Shown: positions 9,611 through 19,350 of the stretch, piece by piece
How the letters are laid out: each line of letters starts with the position of its first letter
How positions within the stretch are numbered: the stretch's first letter is position 1
DNA from: Chryseobacterium sp. R2A-55
Lineage (GTDB): Bacteria > Bacteroidota > Bacteroidia > Flavobacteriales > Weeksellaceae
NCBI RefSeq assembly: GCF_021401085.1
Contig: NZ_JACBFP010000002.1
Coordinates: forward strand, 248,001 to 312,000
Direction: 5' to 3'
Length of the DNA stretch: 64,000 bases
The notes under the pieces: generated by a model
Told to the model about the DNA's origin: nothing
Database searches by the model: none
Seen by the model: the letters and a program-made list of their open reading frames with translations, nothing else
Position numbers and translations under genes: made by a program

Positions 9611-10720
9611 ATGCAAGAAATTAAACTCCCATTTCTGGTTAGATTAACCTTCGTCTTAATCAGCATTTTGACGGTGGGTTATTTGGCGACGATTGGTAAA
9701 ACCATTTTGGCGCCGTTGTTTTTTTCTTTTTTAATGGCGCTTTTGCTCCTTCCTTTTGCTAAGTTTTTGGAAAGAAGGTTGAAGTTTACCCGGTCGCTTT
9801 CCACGTTTTCCTCAGTACTGGTAATGGGCGTGGTTCTCACAGCGATTCTTTATTTTTTTGCATCGCAGCTCAGTGATTTCACAAAAGATTTTCCCATTTT
9901 GCAGAAACAGGTCAACAAATCACTGCTGGAACTGCAGGTTTGGATTTCGAAAACTTTTCATCTCAATATCAGCAACCAGTGGAAATACATAAACCAGGGA
10001 CTGGAAAAGCTGCTTTCTTCCACGGGCATAATTTTGGGTTTTACGGTTGCCATGTTTTCATCATCCCTGGCTTTCGTGATTTTCAGTATTTTGTTTTTTA
10101 TTTTCATTTTAAATTACAGAAGGCTTCTTTACCAGTTCATCGTTTCGGTTTTCACCGAAAAACATACCCTGAAAGTTCATGATGTGATGGCGGAAATACA
10201 GAGAATCATCAAGTCTTATATCTCCGGTCTTTTTATTCAGATTCTCATTGTGAGTATGCTGACCAGTGGTTTGCTGACGATACTTGGTGTGAAATACGCG
10301 ATTTTACTAGGCGTTTTAACCGGTTTGATGAATCTGATTCCTTATATCGGGATTTTCGTTTCTTGCTTGCTTGCTTGTCTGATTTCATTTGCCACCGGAG
10401 GAACAGCGACTCTTTTCGTGCTTCTTGGCTACGTGGGCATTCACGTGATTGATGGAAATATCATTTTGCCTTTGGTGGTGGGATCCAAAGTGAAGATCAA
10501 TGCTTTGTTTACTTTTATAGGATTATTGGTAGGTGAAGCTCTTTGGGGAATTTCGGGAATGTTTTTGAGTATTCCGTTTTTGGCCATTTTGAAAATTATT
10601 TTTGAAAGGGTAGAAGGTCTTCAACCTTGGGGAAAACTTCTCGGCGAAGAAACCAGAATCAGAAAGCCACGCCGAAAATATAAGATTACCAAGAACATCA
10701 CCTTGCACGAAAAAGAGTGA
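9611..10720 (+). CDS. AI-2E family transporter (YdiK/PerM-type membrane protein)
   Basis: A 369-residue integral membrane protein. It has two N-terminal hydrophobic segments, a more polar central part, and a cluster of hydrophobic helices from about residue 140 on. The pattern LLTILGVKYAILLGVLTGLM with NLIPYIGIF is typical of the AI-2 exporter/PerM family. A highly basic tail (RKPRRKYK) ends the protein. Members have been linked to signal export, Na+/H+ antiport or general efflux, so substrate is not predicted. The gene stands alone between lon and a DUF4349 lipoprotein gene. Confidence 0.85.
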   Translation: MQEIKLPFLVRLTFVLISILTVGYLATIGKTILAPLFFSFLMALLLLPFAKFLERRLKFTRSLSTFSSVLVMGVVLTAILYFFASQLSDFTKDFPILQKQVNKSLLELQVWISKTFHLNISNQWKYINQGLEKLLSSTGIILGFTVAMFSSSLAFVIFSILFFIFILNYRRLLYQFIVSVFTEKHTLKVHDVMAEIQRIIKSYISGLFIQILIVSMLTSGLLTILGVKYAILLGVLTGLMNLIPYIGIFVSCLLACLISFATGGTATLFVLLGYVGIHVIDGNIILPLVVGSKVKINALFTFIGLLVGEALWGISGMFLSIPFLAILKIIFERVEGLQPWGKLLGEETRIRKPRRKYKITKNITLHEKE

Positions 10721-10854
10721 TTATTTACAAAGAGCTCACAGTCAGTCTGTTAAAATTGTAGATTTACTTTACAATTGGTTTAATATCCATTTACAATTTT
10801 CTTCCCGAATTCATACTGAAATTTGGTTTCAACAAATCAAAAAATATTTCCGTT

Positions 10855-11772
10855 ATGAAAAATTCAGCATCAAAAATTCTTTTGGGTTCGCTTATCGTTG
10901 CAACTTTTTTTTCGTGCCATAAAAATGAAATTTCCGGCGAATATGCTGCAGACAGTGCAGTTCCCATTTCAAAAGATTTCGCCGAAGCGGTTTCAGATTC
11001 CGTTTCCTCGGTCGCAACCATGCAGGTGAAAGACAAACAGTTCATCAAAACCGCAGATGTCAATATGGAAGTGAAAGATGTTTATGAAGCCACCATTTCC
11101 ATTGAAAAAAATCTGGAGGATTTGGGAGGATTCGTGACTTCAAGTAATTTAAGTTCGCGGATTGCGTCTGAGGAAAATTTCAATACTTCCGATGAAAACG
11201 CCACTCTGGTCAGAAAATTCCAAACTGAAAATTCAATGCAGGTTAGAGTTCCAACGGAAAAATTGGGAGTTTTTCTCACTTTGATCAATGACAAAAAAGT
11301 ATTTCTGAATTCCCGAGTAATCCTTGCGGAAGATGTCACTTCCAACATTAAACTTGCCGAACTGGAAGCCAAAAGAAATGCGAAAACCGGCGAAAACATT
11401 GATAAACTAAAAGCTGACAAAGACAAAGTGAAATTGAGCGACGAAAACATAGGTGAAGGAAATCACCAAAAAGTGGCTGGTTTTGAAATGACTGATCAGC
11501 TGAAATATTCCACCGTGGATATTTACCTTAAGGAGCCGAAATTGCGCATTGCAGAAATCCCGGTCATCAACTCCAAAAGTATCGACAACAAATACAAATT
11601 CAACTTTCTCTATGATCTGAAAAACGCTTTTGTCGAAGGGTTTTATCTGATTCAAAAACTGACGGTCGGTTTGGTTTCAATTTGGCCATTAATCGCAATG
11701 GGCGGAATTGCTTTTTGGATATTCAAGAAAAGAAAGTCCGCTGTAAAACTTGAAAAACAGGATGTTTCTTGA
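10855..11772 (+). CDS. DUF4349 domain lipoprotein
   Basis: A 305-residue protein with a lipoprotein signal peptide (SLIVATFFSC, predicted lipidated Cys near 22). A DUF4349 region follows (KTADVNMEVKDVYEA; VRVPTEKLGVFL; ILAEDVTSNI). A transmembrane segment near the C-terminus (VSIWPLIAMGGIAFWIF) is followed by a basic tail. The architecture, an extracytoplasmic helical domain with a C-terminal membrane helix, is typical of DUF4349. Function is unknown, although the family is often annotated as an envelope or stress-linked membrane protein. A 7-bp inverted repeat (AATTGTA/TACAATT, 10754-10776) lies upstream. A strong terminator follows. Confidence 0.85.
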   Translation: MKNSASKILLGSLIVATFFSCHKNEISGEYAADSAVPISKDFAEAVSDSVSSVATMQVKDKQFIKTADVNMEVKDVYEATISIEKNLEDLGGFVTSSNLSSRIASEENFNTSDENATLVRKFQTENSMQVRVPTEKLGVFLTLINDKKVFLNSRVILAEDVTSNIKLAELEAKRNAKTGENIDKLKADKDKVKLSDENIGEGNHQKVAGFEMTDQLKYSTVDIYLKEPKLRIAEIPVINSKSIDNKYKFNFLYDLKNAFVEGFYLIQKLTVGLVSIWPLIAMGGIAFWIFKKRKSAVKLEKQDVS

Positions 11773-11795
11773 TCCCTTCCTGTTCAGAATCTTTC

Positions 11796-11824
11796 ACCTC
11801 CGGGAATTTTCCGGAGGTTTTTTG
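11796..11824 (+). terminator. Terminator after the DUF4349 gene
   Basis: CCTCCGG (11797-11803) pairs with CCGGAGG (11811-11817) and is followed by T6. It separates this gene from the convergent DUF3857 gene. Confidence 0.9.
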
Positions 11825-11831
11825 GATGGAC

Positions 11832-13658
11832 TCAGTTTTTTCTAATTATAGCTGCTTTTGAAATAGCCTCATTCACTTTGTTGATAAATCTTTGGTAATC
11901 TGCGAATTCACTTGGATTAAAAATAACTTTGTTAACCAAAAGTGTCCAGGTGAAAACATGTTGATTGGCAACTATTTCACTTCCCTGTACGAACTGTAAA
12001 TTGCCGCCAAACGCCGAAATTTTTTGATCAAAACCATCTGTTTTTGCTGAAAAATTGGGTGGGAGTTTTGTTTTCAGCTGAACGGTTCCCTGAAATGGAA
12101 AATCCAGCATGATGGGATAATCTCGGTTTTTTTCTATGGTCAACTCACGTATGGTTTTTGTAAATGGGTTTTCTATCATTAAAAACGATTCGGCAGGATT
12201 TTCAAAAGAAACTGTGGACTCCCTGATTTTCCATTCTTTATGATGGATCTCTTCTGAATTCTGATTTTTTGTTCCCCGGAAAACATAAAAATCATCAGGG
12301 TTAAAATTGGGTGAATCCAAATAGCCGTTCACACGGTCCTGGATGGATAGTTTTCCCTGCGTATCACTTAATTCCAAGTCCTGAACAGAAATAAACTCCG
12401 ATAGGTTTGGAGAAATGGGCAGAAAAGATTCGGCTGGGTTTTCCAATTCCAGAACAATATTGTTGAAGAAATTTAGTGACGGATATTTCAGGTTTTTAGG
12501 TTCAGAAGTGGCACCGTCAATCAAGAGTTTTTCACCATTGTCCATATCCACTATATTATTCAAAGTCTGCAACCTTGAAAAAATGGGGTACGCCGTAATG
12601 ATCTGACCGGTGCTTCGCAGACTGTTGATGACCAGTTCAGAACGAATTCCTTTCCTGTTCAGAATTCCCTGTAGTAAAATATTGAAATCGGCGGAATTTC
12701 CTTTTTTTGTCCTCAGAAAATCATCCTGCATGTTTCCGGTGTGAAAAGAGACATACCGGTTCCATTCAAAATTCTGTCGAAGATATTCCAGGGTGTTTTT
12801 TAAAGTTTCTAGCTTTGTAGCACCAGTAGGAATTTTCATTGCAATCGCGCCAAAATCCACATTTTTTGTGGTTTTTAACAAATCGGCATTCACCACTTTT
12901 TTAAAACCGCTCCAGGAATTTTCTGAATAGTAAGTTCCGTGGAATTGTTTCTCCGCCGTAAACTGAAAGAAGAGTTTTTCCCGAAAATCCTCAGGATTGT
13001 AAACATGTGTAAAAACCTGTGAACTCGGGAGGTTGAAAAGTTCCCAATTTCTCACGTTTTTTTTGCCGCTGTATTTCTTGGTTAATTTGGCTCCGTTGAG
13101 AATGACACGGTAAGCGAAACGTGTTGCCAGTTCCAGACTGAGTTTTGATGATAAGGTCGGTATCTCATTTTGAAAACTCCAAGGAGATGCAGCTAAGTCA
13201 TAAGGTCTGGAAATCAATACTTTGTATTCGATGACGGAACCTACACGGACATTCGGAAAAGCAATCGCGATTTCTTTAATTCCATTCATGTTGTTCACAA
13301 TAATGTCTTTTTTCTCAACTGGTGAAATCACTTCTTTGCCATCAACAATATTAATTGTTTGTGCACCTTTTAAAACCACATTGTCATTCAATCTTTTAGC
13401 CATGAAGCTCCATTTTCGTTCAGCTTTGCTGAATCCGGAAGGTGCAAGTATTTTTGTTCGGCCATATTCTTCGAGTTCGTAACCGTAATCGGTGATTTTT
13501 AATTTGCCTACTTCTGAAAGTTTCACCGCATTTGCAGTGGGTTCATATGAAACTTCCGTAAGCGCAATCTCTTCCGGAGACAGTTTTCCCCATTTCGTTT
13601 CTTGCGAAGCAGCTGAAAAAATTACAAAACACAAAGCCAAAAATAAAACGGGTTTCAT
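11832..13658 (-). CDS. DUF3857/transglutaminase-like secreted protein
   Basis: A 608-residue protein with a Sec signal peptide (MKPVLFLALCFVIFSAASQ). A DUF3857 beta-sandwich domain covers roughly residues 40-200 (YGRTKILAPSGFSKAERKW; AFPNVRVGSVIEYK). A transglutaminase-core-like region follows at about residues 290-390. The usual catalytic Cys is not evident there: the segment reads TKKGNSADFNILLQ, with Asn-Ser where active enzymes have Cys. It is therefore probably a non-catalytic, exported or outer-membrane-associated protein of the kind common in Bacteroidetes. Role unknown. The gene is monocistronic. Confidence 0.8.
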   Translation of the reverse strand: MKPVLFLALCFVIFSAASQETKWGKLSPEEIALTEVSYEPTANAVKLSEVGKLKITDYGYELEEYGRTKILAPSGFSKAERKWSFMAKRLNDNVVLKGAQTINIVDGKEVISPVEKKDIIVNNMNGIKEIAIAFPNVRVGSVIEYKVLISRPYDLAASPWSFQNEIPTLSSKLSLELATRFAYRVILNGAKLTKKYSGKKNVRNWELFNLPSSQVFTHVYNPEDFREKLFFQFTAEKQFHGTYYSENSWSGFKKVVNADLLKTTKNVDFGAIAMKIPTGATKLETLKNTLEYLRQNFEWNRYVSFHTGNMQDDFLRTKKGNSADFNILLQGILNRKGIRSELVINSLRSTGQIITAYPIFSRLQTLNNIVDMDNGEKLLIDGATSEPKNLKYPSLNFFNNIVLELENPAESFLPISPNLSEFISVQDLELSDTQGKLSIQDRVNGYLDSPNFNPDDFYVFRGTKNQNSEEIHHKEWKIRESTVSFENPAESFLMIENPFTKTIRELTIEKNRDYPIMLDFPFQGTVQLKTKLPPNFSAKTDGFDQKISAFGGNLQFVQGSEIVANQHVFTWTLLVNKVIFNPSEFADYQRFINKVNEAISKAAIIRKN

Positions 13659-13860
13659 CTCCGATCAATATATAATTCTTTCAAATATAAATAATAAATC
13701 ATATTCGGTAATTAAGTACAGTCATCTGAAATCCTTAATTTTGCATTTCTAAAGTTGAAAGCAATACCGCAGAAACGCCGGAACAAAAAAGTAATTAATA
13801 AAGAGCCTTAAAATCTGATTATTCAGAGGAAGGCGCCAATATCAACTGAAACCTAAAAAA

Positions 13861-15501
13861 ATGTTTCCAAAAATAAACCCTACCCAAACCAAAGCATGGC
13901 AGAGTCTCAACGATTATTTTGCCCAAAATGATTTCGAACTGCGATCCCTTTTTCAGGCTCATCCAAAAAGGTTTGACCAGTTTTCGGTGAAAAGGGAAAA
14001 TTATCTTTTTGATTTTTCTAAGAACCTGATTGACGAAAAAACGTTTGAACTTCTTCAAAACTTAGCAGCTGAATGTAAAGTGAAAGAAGCAATCTCCGCG
14101 ATGTTCTCTGGTGAAAAAATCAATGAAACCGAAGGAAGAGCGGTTCTTCACACTGCTTTGAGGGATTTTTCAGATCAGCCGGTTTTGGTAGATGGCGAAA
14201 ACATTAAACCCAAAATCAGGAAGGTTCTTGATCAGATGAAATCGTTTTCAGAAAGCATCATTTCCGGGGAGCACAAAGGGTTTACCGGGAAAGAAGTTAC
14301 CGATGTGGTGAATATCGGAATTGGTGGATCAGATTTGGGTCCGGTGATGGTGGTTTCCGCACTCAAACATTTTAAGACCAGATTAAATGTACATTTCGTA
14401 TCAAACGTAGATGGAAATCAAATTGCGGAAACTTTGAAAACACTTAATCCTGAAACCACCCTTTTTATCATCGCCTCAAAAACATTTACCACACAGGAAA
14501 CGATGACCAATGCAGAATCTGCAAAATCATGGTTCTTAAAGGAGGGAAAACAGGAAGATGTGGCAAAACATTTTGTGGCTTTATCCATTAATATTCAGTC
14601 GGTTAAAGCGTTCGGAATTGCGGAAGCGAATATTTTTGAATTTTGGGATTGGGTCGGTGGAAGATACTCACTCTGGAGTGCGATTGGATTGAGTATTTCA
14701 CTCGCAGTAGGTTATGAAAATTTTGAACTGTTGCTGAAAGGAGCTCATGAAACCGACGTTCATTTTCAAACTGCAGATTTCAAAGAAAATGTTCCGGTTT
14801 TAATGGCATTACTTGGAATTTGGTACCGAAACTTTTTTGATGCACCTACCTATGCGATTTTGCCTTATTCACAATATTTGGATCGTTTCGCGGCCTATCT
14901 TCAGCAAGGCGACATGGAAAGCAACGGAAAATGTGTGGATAGAAATGGCGAATTTGTGCAGTATGAAACCGGACCGATTATTTGGGGAGAACCGGGAACC
15001 AACGGTCAACACGCATTTTATCAGCTGATTCACCAAGGAACCGAATTGATTCCTGCAGATTTTATCGCTTTTGTGAAATCCCCAAATCAGGTTGCAGATC
15101 ATCAGGAAAAATTATTGGCCAACTTCTTCGCGCAAACTGAAGCGTTGGCTTTTGGAAAAACTGAAGAAGAAGCCAGAGCAGAATTAATCAAATCAGGCCA
15201 ATCTGAAGAGCAAGTGGAGTTTTTGGTGAATTTCAAAGTCTTCCATGGAAACACGCCTACTAATTCATTTTTAATCAATGAATTAACTCCTTTTTCATTA
15301 GGTCAGTTGATTGCGCTTTATGAACACAAAATTTTTGTACAGGGAGTGATTTGGAATATTTTCAGTTTTGACCAATTTGGGGTAGAGCTGGGAAAAGTTT
15401 TGGCGGGAAAAATCCTTGCCGAACTTGAAAGCCATGAAAAGGTGGAGTCCCATGATTCGTCAACCAACGGTTTGATGAATTACTTTATGCAAAAAAAGTA
15501 A
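13861..15501 (+). CDS. pgi: Glucose-6-phosphate isomerase
   Basis: A 546-residue protein of standard length. Family signatures are [39 protein letters not shown] and [15 protein letters not shown]. It interconverts glucose-6-phosphate and fructose-6-phosphate in the cytoplasm, in glycolysis and gluconeogenesis. folD begins 28 bp after its stop and may be co-transcribed. Confidence 0.97.
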   Translation: MFPKINPTQTKAWQSLNDYFAQNDFELRSLFQAHPKRFDQFSVKRENYLFDFSKNLIDEKTFELLQNLAAECKVKEAISAMFSGEKINETEGRAVLHTALRDFSDQPVLVDGENIKPKIRKVLDQMKSFSESIISGEHKGFTGKEVTDVVNIGIGGSDLGPVMVVSALKHFKTRLNVHFVSNVDGNQIAETLKTLNPETTLFIIASKTFTTQETMTNAESAKSWFLKEGKQEDVAKHFVALSINIQSVKAFGIAEANIFEFWDWVGGRYSLWSAIGLSISLAVGYENFELLLKGAHETDVHFQTADFKENVPVLMALLGIWYRNFFDAPTYAILPYSQYLDRFAAYLQQGDMESNGKCVDRNGEFVQYETGPIIWGEPGTNGQHAFYQLIHQGTELIPADFIAFVKSPNQVADHQEKLLANFFAQTEALAFGKTEEEARAELIKSGQSEEQVEFLVNFKVFHGNTPTNSFLINELTPFSLGQLIALYEHKIFVQGVIWNIFSFDQFGVELGKVLAGKILAELESHEKVESHDSSTNGLMNYFMQKK

Positions 15502-15529
15502 CATTGAAATAAATCTAAAAAAGTAAAAA

Positions 15530-16414
15530 ATGGCACAAATTCTTGACGGACTGAAAGTTTCCAAAGAAATTAAGGAAGAGATCAAAAATGATGTGGAGAA
15601 AATTCTGGCATCTGGAAAAAGAGCGCCTCATTTGGTGGCAATCCTCGTTGGAAACAATGGCGCGAGTGAAACCTATGTTCGAAGCAAAATCAATGACTGC
15701 GCTGAAGTAGGGTTTAAATCCTCCTTGGTGCGTTTTCCAAGTACCGCCTCTGAGGCAGAATTGTTGGAAAAAATCCAGGAACTCAATGTGGATCCTGAAG
15801 TTGATGGTTTCATTGTGCAGCTACCGCTCCCGAAACAGATGGATCAGGAAAAGGTGATTATGGCGATCAATTCGCACAAAGACGTAGATGGTTTTCATCC
15901 TGAAAATTTTGGAAGAATGGCTCTGGAAATGAGTACTTTTCTTCCGGCAACACCATTTGGAATCCTGACCCTTTTAGAAAGATACCATATTGAAACCAAA
16001 GGTAAAAACTGTGTGATTATCGGGAGGAGCAAAATCGTAGGAAGACCAATGAGCATTTTGATGGGAAGGAAAGATTTTCCCGGAAATGCCACAGTTACAG
16101 TAACTCATTCTTACACACCACATATAGAGGATTTCACCAGAAATGCAGATATCGTGATTACTGCGTTGGGTGATCCATTATTTCTAAAAGGAGATATGAT
16201 CAAAGAGGGAGCAGTGGTGGTTGATGTGGGAATTTCCAGAGTGGAGGATGATTCAAAAAAAGGTTATCATTTGGAAGGCGATGTGGATTTCGAGAGTTGC
16301 GCACCCAAAGCAAGCTGGATTACGCCGGTTCCGGGCGGAGTGGGACCAATGACGAGAGCGATGTTGCTGAAAAACACTATTTTGGCTTACAAGCACACTA
16401 TCTATAAAGATTAA
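15530..16414 (+). CDS. folD: Bifunctional methylenetetrahydrofolate dehydrogenase/cyclohydrolase
   Basis: A 294-residue FolD. It shows the catalytic Lys region (SETYVRSKINDCAEVG), the substrate loop DGFIVQLPLPKQ, the Rossmann nucleotide site VIIGRSKIVGRP, and the C-terminal TPVPGGVGPMTRAML signature. It interconverts 5,10-methylene-, 5,10-methenyl- and 10-formyl-THF with NAD(P). It lies 28 bp downstream of pgi and about 100 bp upstream of queE. A shared folate-linked role with queE is not implied by sequence. Confidence 0.97.
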   Translation: MAQILDGLKVSKEIKEEIKNDVEKILASGKRAPHLVAILVGNNGASETYVRSKINDCAEVGFKSSLVRFPSTASEAELLEKIQELNVDPEVDGFIVQLPLPKQMDQEKVIMAINSHKDVDGFHPENFGRMALEMSTFLPATPFGILTLLERYHIETKGKNCVIIGRSKIVGRPMSILMGRKDFPGNATVTVTHSYTPHIEDFTRNADIVITALGDPLFLKGDMIKEGAVVVDVGISRVEDDSKKGYHLEGDVDFESCAPKASWITPVPGGVGPMTRAMLLKNTILAYKHTIYKD

Positions 16415-16517
16415 TTTCTGTTGAAAAAAGGAAACCGAAGACAGAAAATTAAACAGATTTCAAAATTTGTGGAGCGGGTTTGAACGCTTTATCAGAAAAG
16501 ATTTTAGGGGGAAAATT

Positions 16518-17147
16518 ATGACAAAAGAAGAAGAAATATTATTAAAACAAGGTAAAATGCTTCCTGTGATGGAGCATTTTTACACATTGCAGGGTGAAGG
16601 CGCATACACCGGAAACGCTGCGTATTTTATCAGACTGGGAGGCTGTGATGTGGGTTGCCATTGGTGCGACGTGAAAGAAAGTTGGAATCCTGATCTGCAT
16701 CCTTTGATGAACGCGGAAGAAGTTGCGGAAACTGCCGCAAAACACTGTAAAACCATTGTCTTGACCGGTGGTGAACCTTTGATGTATAATCTGGAGGTCT
16801 TGACCAAAAAATTGAAAGAACTCGGCTGCGAAATCCATATCGAAACTTCCGGTGCCTACGAAATGAGCGGCATACTGGACTGGATCACCCTTTCGCCAAA
16901 GAAAACCAAATTACCAACTGAGGACATCTATGCAAAAGCCCATGAACTGAAAATGATTGTGTATAACAATAGCGATTTTAAGTTCGCAGAGGAACAGGCT
17001 TCAAAAGTTTCAGCAAATTGTGAGCTGTACCTGCAAAGCGAATGGAGCAAGCGAAATGAAATGTACCCCAAAATCACCGATTTCATTTTGGCGAATCCGA
17101 AATGGAAAGCATCAGTTCAGACCCACAAATATTTGAATATTCCGTGA
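16518..17147 (+). CDS. queE: 7-carboxy-7-deazaguanine synthase
   Basis: A 209-residue radical SAM enzyme starting at ATG 16518, which has a strong purine-rich ribosome site (AGGGGG, 16506-16511). A longer frame from 16467 lacks support. The cluster-binding motif is GGCDVGCHWCD (C-x3-C-x2-C), preceded by the QueE hallmark FYTLQGEGAYTG. The SAM-binding TGGEPLMY follows. It converts carboxytetrahydropterin to 7-carboxy-7-deazaguanine on the queuosine pathway. No other queuosine genes are nearby. Confidence 0.93.
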   Translation: MTKEEEILLKQGKMLPVMEHFYTLQGEGAYTGNAAYFIRLGGCDVGCHWCDVKESWNPDLHPLMNAEEVAETAAKHCKTIVLTGGEPLMYNLEVLTKKLKELGCEIHIETSGAYEMSGILDWITLSPKKTKLPTEDIYAKAHELKMIVYNNSDFKFAEEQASKVSANCELYLQSEWSKRNEMYPKITDFILANPKWKASVQTHKYLNIP

Positions 17148-17183
17148 TTATTGGTAAATTTACATCTTTGTAAATAAGGATTT

Positions 17184-18560
17184 ATGCAAAAAATTCGATT
17201 TTCTCGATATTTCAAGGTCATTTTCATTTTGCTGGATGTAGCAATTATTGCTGGGGTTTTTCTGTTTTTTTTTCTGCGTAATAATGAATTCAAATATGAT
17301 CGCGATATTTGGGAACAAAACCTGCTTTCCTTAATTCTCCTTACCTTGTTCTGGATTTTGCTCAGCGGCAGAACCCGATTATACTCCATCGCTCGAAACG
17401 TTACCTACACAATTTATTTGGAACGGCTCATTACCCACATCTTTATTTTTATTTTCGGAGTGATTTTGTTGGCGAAGGTCAGTAATAATGATTTTCTCAA
17501 GCAGGATCGATTTCTCATCGCAACGAGTCTGTTTGTTTTTCTTTGCCTCACAAAATCGTTGATATTTTTTGCATTAAAGTACTTCAGAACTTTGGGGATC
17601 AACCACCGAAACGTAATGTTTTTGACCGAAGATGCCTCTGCACAAGTCTTGAGGAACATCCTCGAAGAAAGAAAAGATTATGGTTTCAAAATTTTTGATT
17701 ATCCACAGACAGACAGAAACGATTTTGCTCAATTAACGCATTTTTGGGAGGAGAATGGAATCCATACCATGTACCTTTCTAATGAACCCAAGAACGGTTC
17801 CAGAGAGTTTGAGCGAGAAATATTCAGACTTGCAGATTTACACAAAATCCGCATATCTCTGATTCCCAGTATAATTGAAAATAATTTTTTTCAGTATGAT
17901 CTGGATTATCTTGAAACTCAGCCTATCTTGGTGCGAGCCAAATTTCCTTTGGAATATCTGACCAATGCGATCGTGAAAAGAAGCATTGATATCCTGTTCT
18001 CAGCAATTGTTCTGATAGGAATATGTTCCTGGCTGTTTCCCATTATTGCAGTAGCCATCAGAATCGGCAGCAAAGGCCCCGTGTTTTTTGTTCAGAAAAG
18101 ATATGGTTTTCATGATCAGGTTTTTAACTGTATCAAGTTCAGAACCATGTGCGTGAACGGAGATTCAGCGACAAAGACCACGGAGGAAAACGATAAGAGA
18201 ATCACCAAAATTGGCAGATTCCTAAGGAAAACTAGCCTGGATGAAATGCCACAGTTTCTAAATGTTTTGAAAGGCGACATGTCAGTTGTGGGACCAAGAC
18301 CACATATGCTTTTGGTGGATGATTTCTATAAATTGAAGATCGGAAGATATTCCATTCGAAGCCTCGTGAAGCCTGGCGTAACTGGACTTGCCCAAGTGAA
18401 CGGACTTCGCGGAGATGCCGCCAAAGACATGGAAATTGAAATGCAGAAAAGGATTTTAGCAGACGCCTTTTATGTAAAAAACTGGAGTTTGAGTTTGGAT
18501 TTCGTCATCATCCTGAAAACCATTTTCCTGGTAATCGCCGGAGATAAAAATGCCAATTAA
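17184..18560 (+). CDS. WcaJ-like undecaprenyl-phosphate sugar phosphotransferase
   Basis: A 458-residue polyprenyl glycosylphosphotransferase. About four N-terminal transmembrane helices are followed by a CoA-binding-like Rossmann region (NHRNVMFLTEDASAQV). Another membrane hairpin (DILFSAIVLIGICSWLFPII) precedes the catalytic bacterial sugar transferase domain: CIKFRTM, KIGRFLRKTSLDEMPQ, MSVVGPRPHM and KPGVTGLAQVNG. Expected role: attach the first sugar-phosphate to undecaprenyl phosphate for capsule or exopolysaccharide. It is isolated from other polysaccharide genes, between queE and mlaE. Confidence 0.9.
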   Translation: MQKIRFSRYFKVIFILLDVAIIAGVFLFFFLRNNEFKYDRDIWEQNLLSLILLTLFWILLSGRTRLYSIARNVTYTIYLERLITHIFIFIFGVILLAKVSNNDFLKQDRFLIATSLFVFLCLTKSLIFFALKYFRTLGINHRNVMFLTEDASAQVLRNILEERKDYGFKIFDYPQTDRNDFAQLTHFWEENGIHTMYLSNEPKNGSREFEREIFRLADLHKIRISLIPSIIENNFFQYDLDYLETQPILVRAKFPLEYLTNAIVKRSIDILFSAIVLIGICSWLFPIIAVAIRIGSKGPVFFVQKRYGFHDQVFNCIKFRTMCVNGDSATKTTEENDKRITKIGRFLRKTSLDEMPQFLNVLKGDMSVVGPRPHMLLVDDFYKLKIGRYSIRSLVKPGVTGLAQVNGLRGDAAKDMEIEMQKRILADAFYVKNWSLSLDFVIILKTIFLVIAGDKNAN

Positions 18561-18597
18561 AATCTTCTCAAAAAAATAAAAACACTAATTTAGCGGA

Positions 18598-19350
18598 ATG
18601 TTAAAAAGATTTTTGAGTGAAGTTGGCGCTTATTTTCTTCTTTTATCGAAATCGATCAAAAGACCGCAAAAAATGTCTGTCTTTGGCAAATTATTGTTGC
18701 GCGAAATCAACGATTTGGGAGTGAATTCCTTTGGTTTGGTTTTATTTACCTCAATCTTCGTGGGAGCAGTGGTGGCGATTCAGATGTTCAACAATTTCAG
18801 CGCCTCATCAATCCCGATTCCTAAAGCTTTTATCGGGTATGCTACAAAAGCGGTATTGATTCTGGAATTTGCACCCACCATCATCTCCGTGATTTTGGCG
18901 GGAAAGGTGGGTTCGTATATCGCGTCAAGTATTGGTACAATGAGGGTTACCGAGCAGATCGACGCACTGGATATCATGGGCGTGAACTCGCCGAATTTCT
19001 TGATCATGCCTAAGATTCTGGCCAGCATCATTTTTAATCCGCTGCTCATAGCCATCAGTATTTTCATCGGATTGTGGGGCGGTTATTTGGCTGGACTCGC
19101 CACCGGGAACTGGAGCAGGGCAGATTATATCACCGGTGTTCAAATTTATATGCCCCAACATTTTATCTGGTATGCATTTTTCAAAACGGTGGTTTTCGCA
19201 TTTTTGATTGCAACCATTCCGGCTTATTTCGGATATAATGTGAAAGGCGGTTCGCTGGAGGTAGGCCGTGCAAGTACACAAGCTGTTGTTTGGACCATTG
19301 TGGCGATTATCATCATGAATTTAATTTTAACCCAAATGTTCCTCAGCTGA
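18598..19350 (+). CDS. mlaE: MlaE family ABC transporter permease
   Basis: A 250-residue protein with five or six transmembrane helices and the MlaE hallmark segments VGAVVAIQMFNNF, APTIISVILAGKVGSYIASSIGTM and TEQIDALDIMGVNS. It is the inner-membrane permease of a phospholipid-trafficking Mla-type ABC transporter. Its stop codon overlaps the ATPase start by one base (TGATG at 19348), so the two are translationally coupled. The probable substrate-binding partner (MlaD) is encoded at 3.4-4.4 kb on the other strand. Confidence 0.93.
   Translation: MLKRFLSEVGAYFLLLSKSIKRPQKMSVFGKLLLREINDLGVNSFGLVLFTSIFVGAVVAIQMFNNFSASSIPIPKAFIGYATKAVLILEFAPTIISVILAGKVGSYIASSIGTMRVTEQIDALDIMGVNSPNFLIMPKILASIIFNPLLIAISIFIGLWGGYLAGLATGNWSRADYITGVQIYMPQHFIWYAFFKTVVFAFLIATIPAYFGYNVKGGSLEVGRASTQAVVWTIVAIIIMNLILTQMFLS

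Noticed and set aside
16415-16447. Terminator after folD
   Set aside because: TTTCTGT and ACAGAAA can pair, but the loop is long and no T-run follows.
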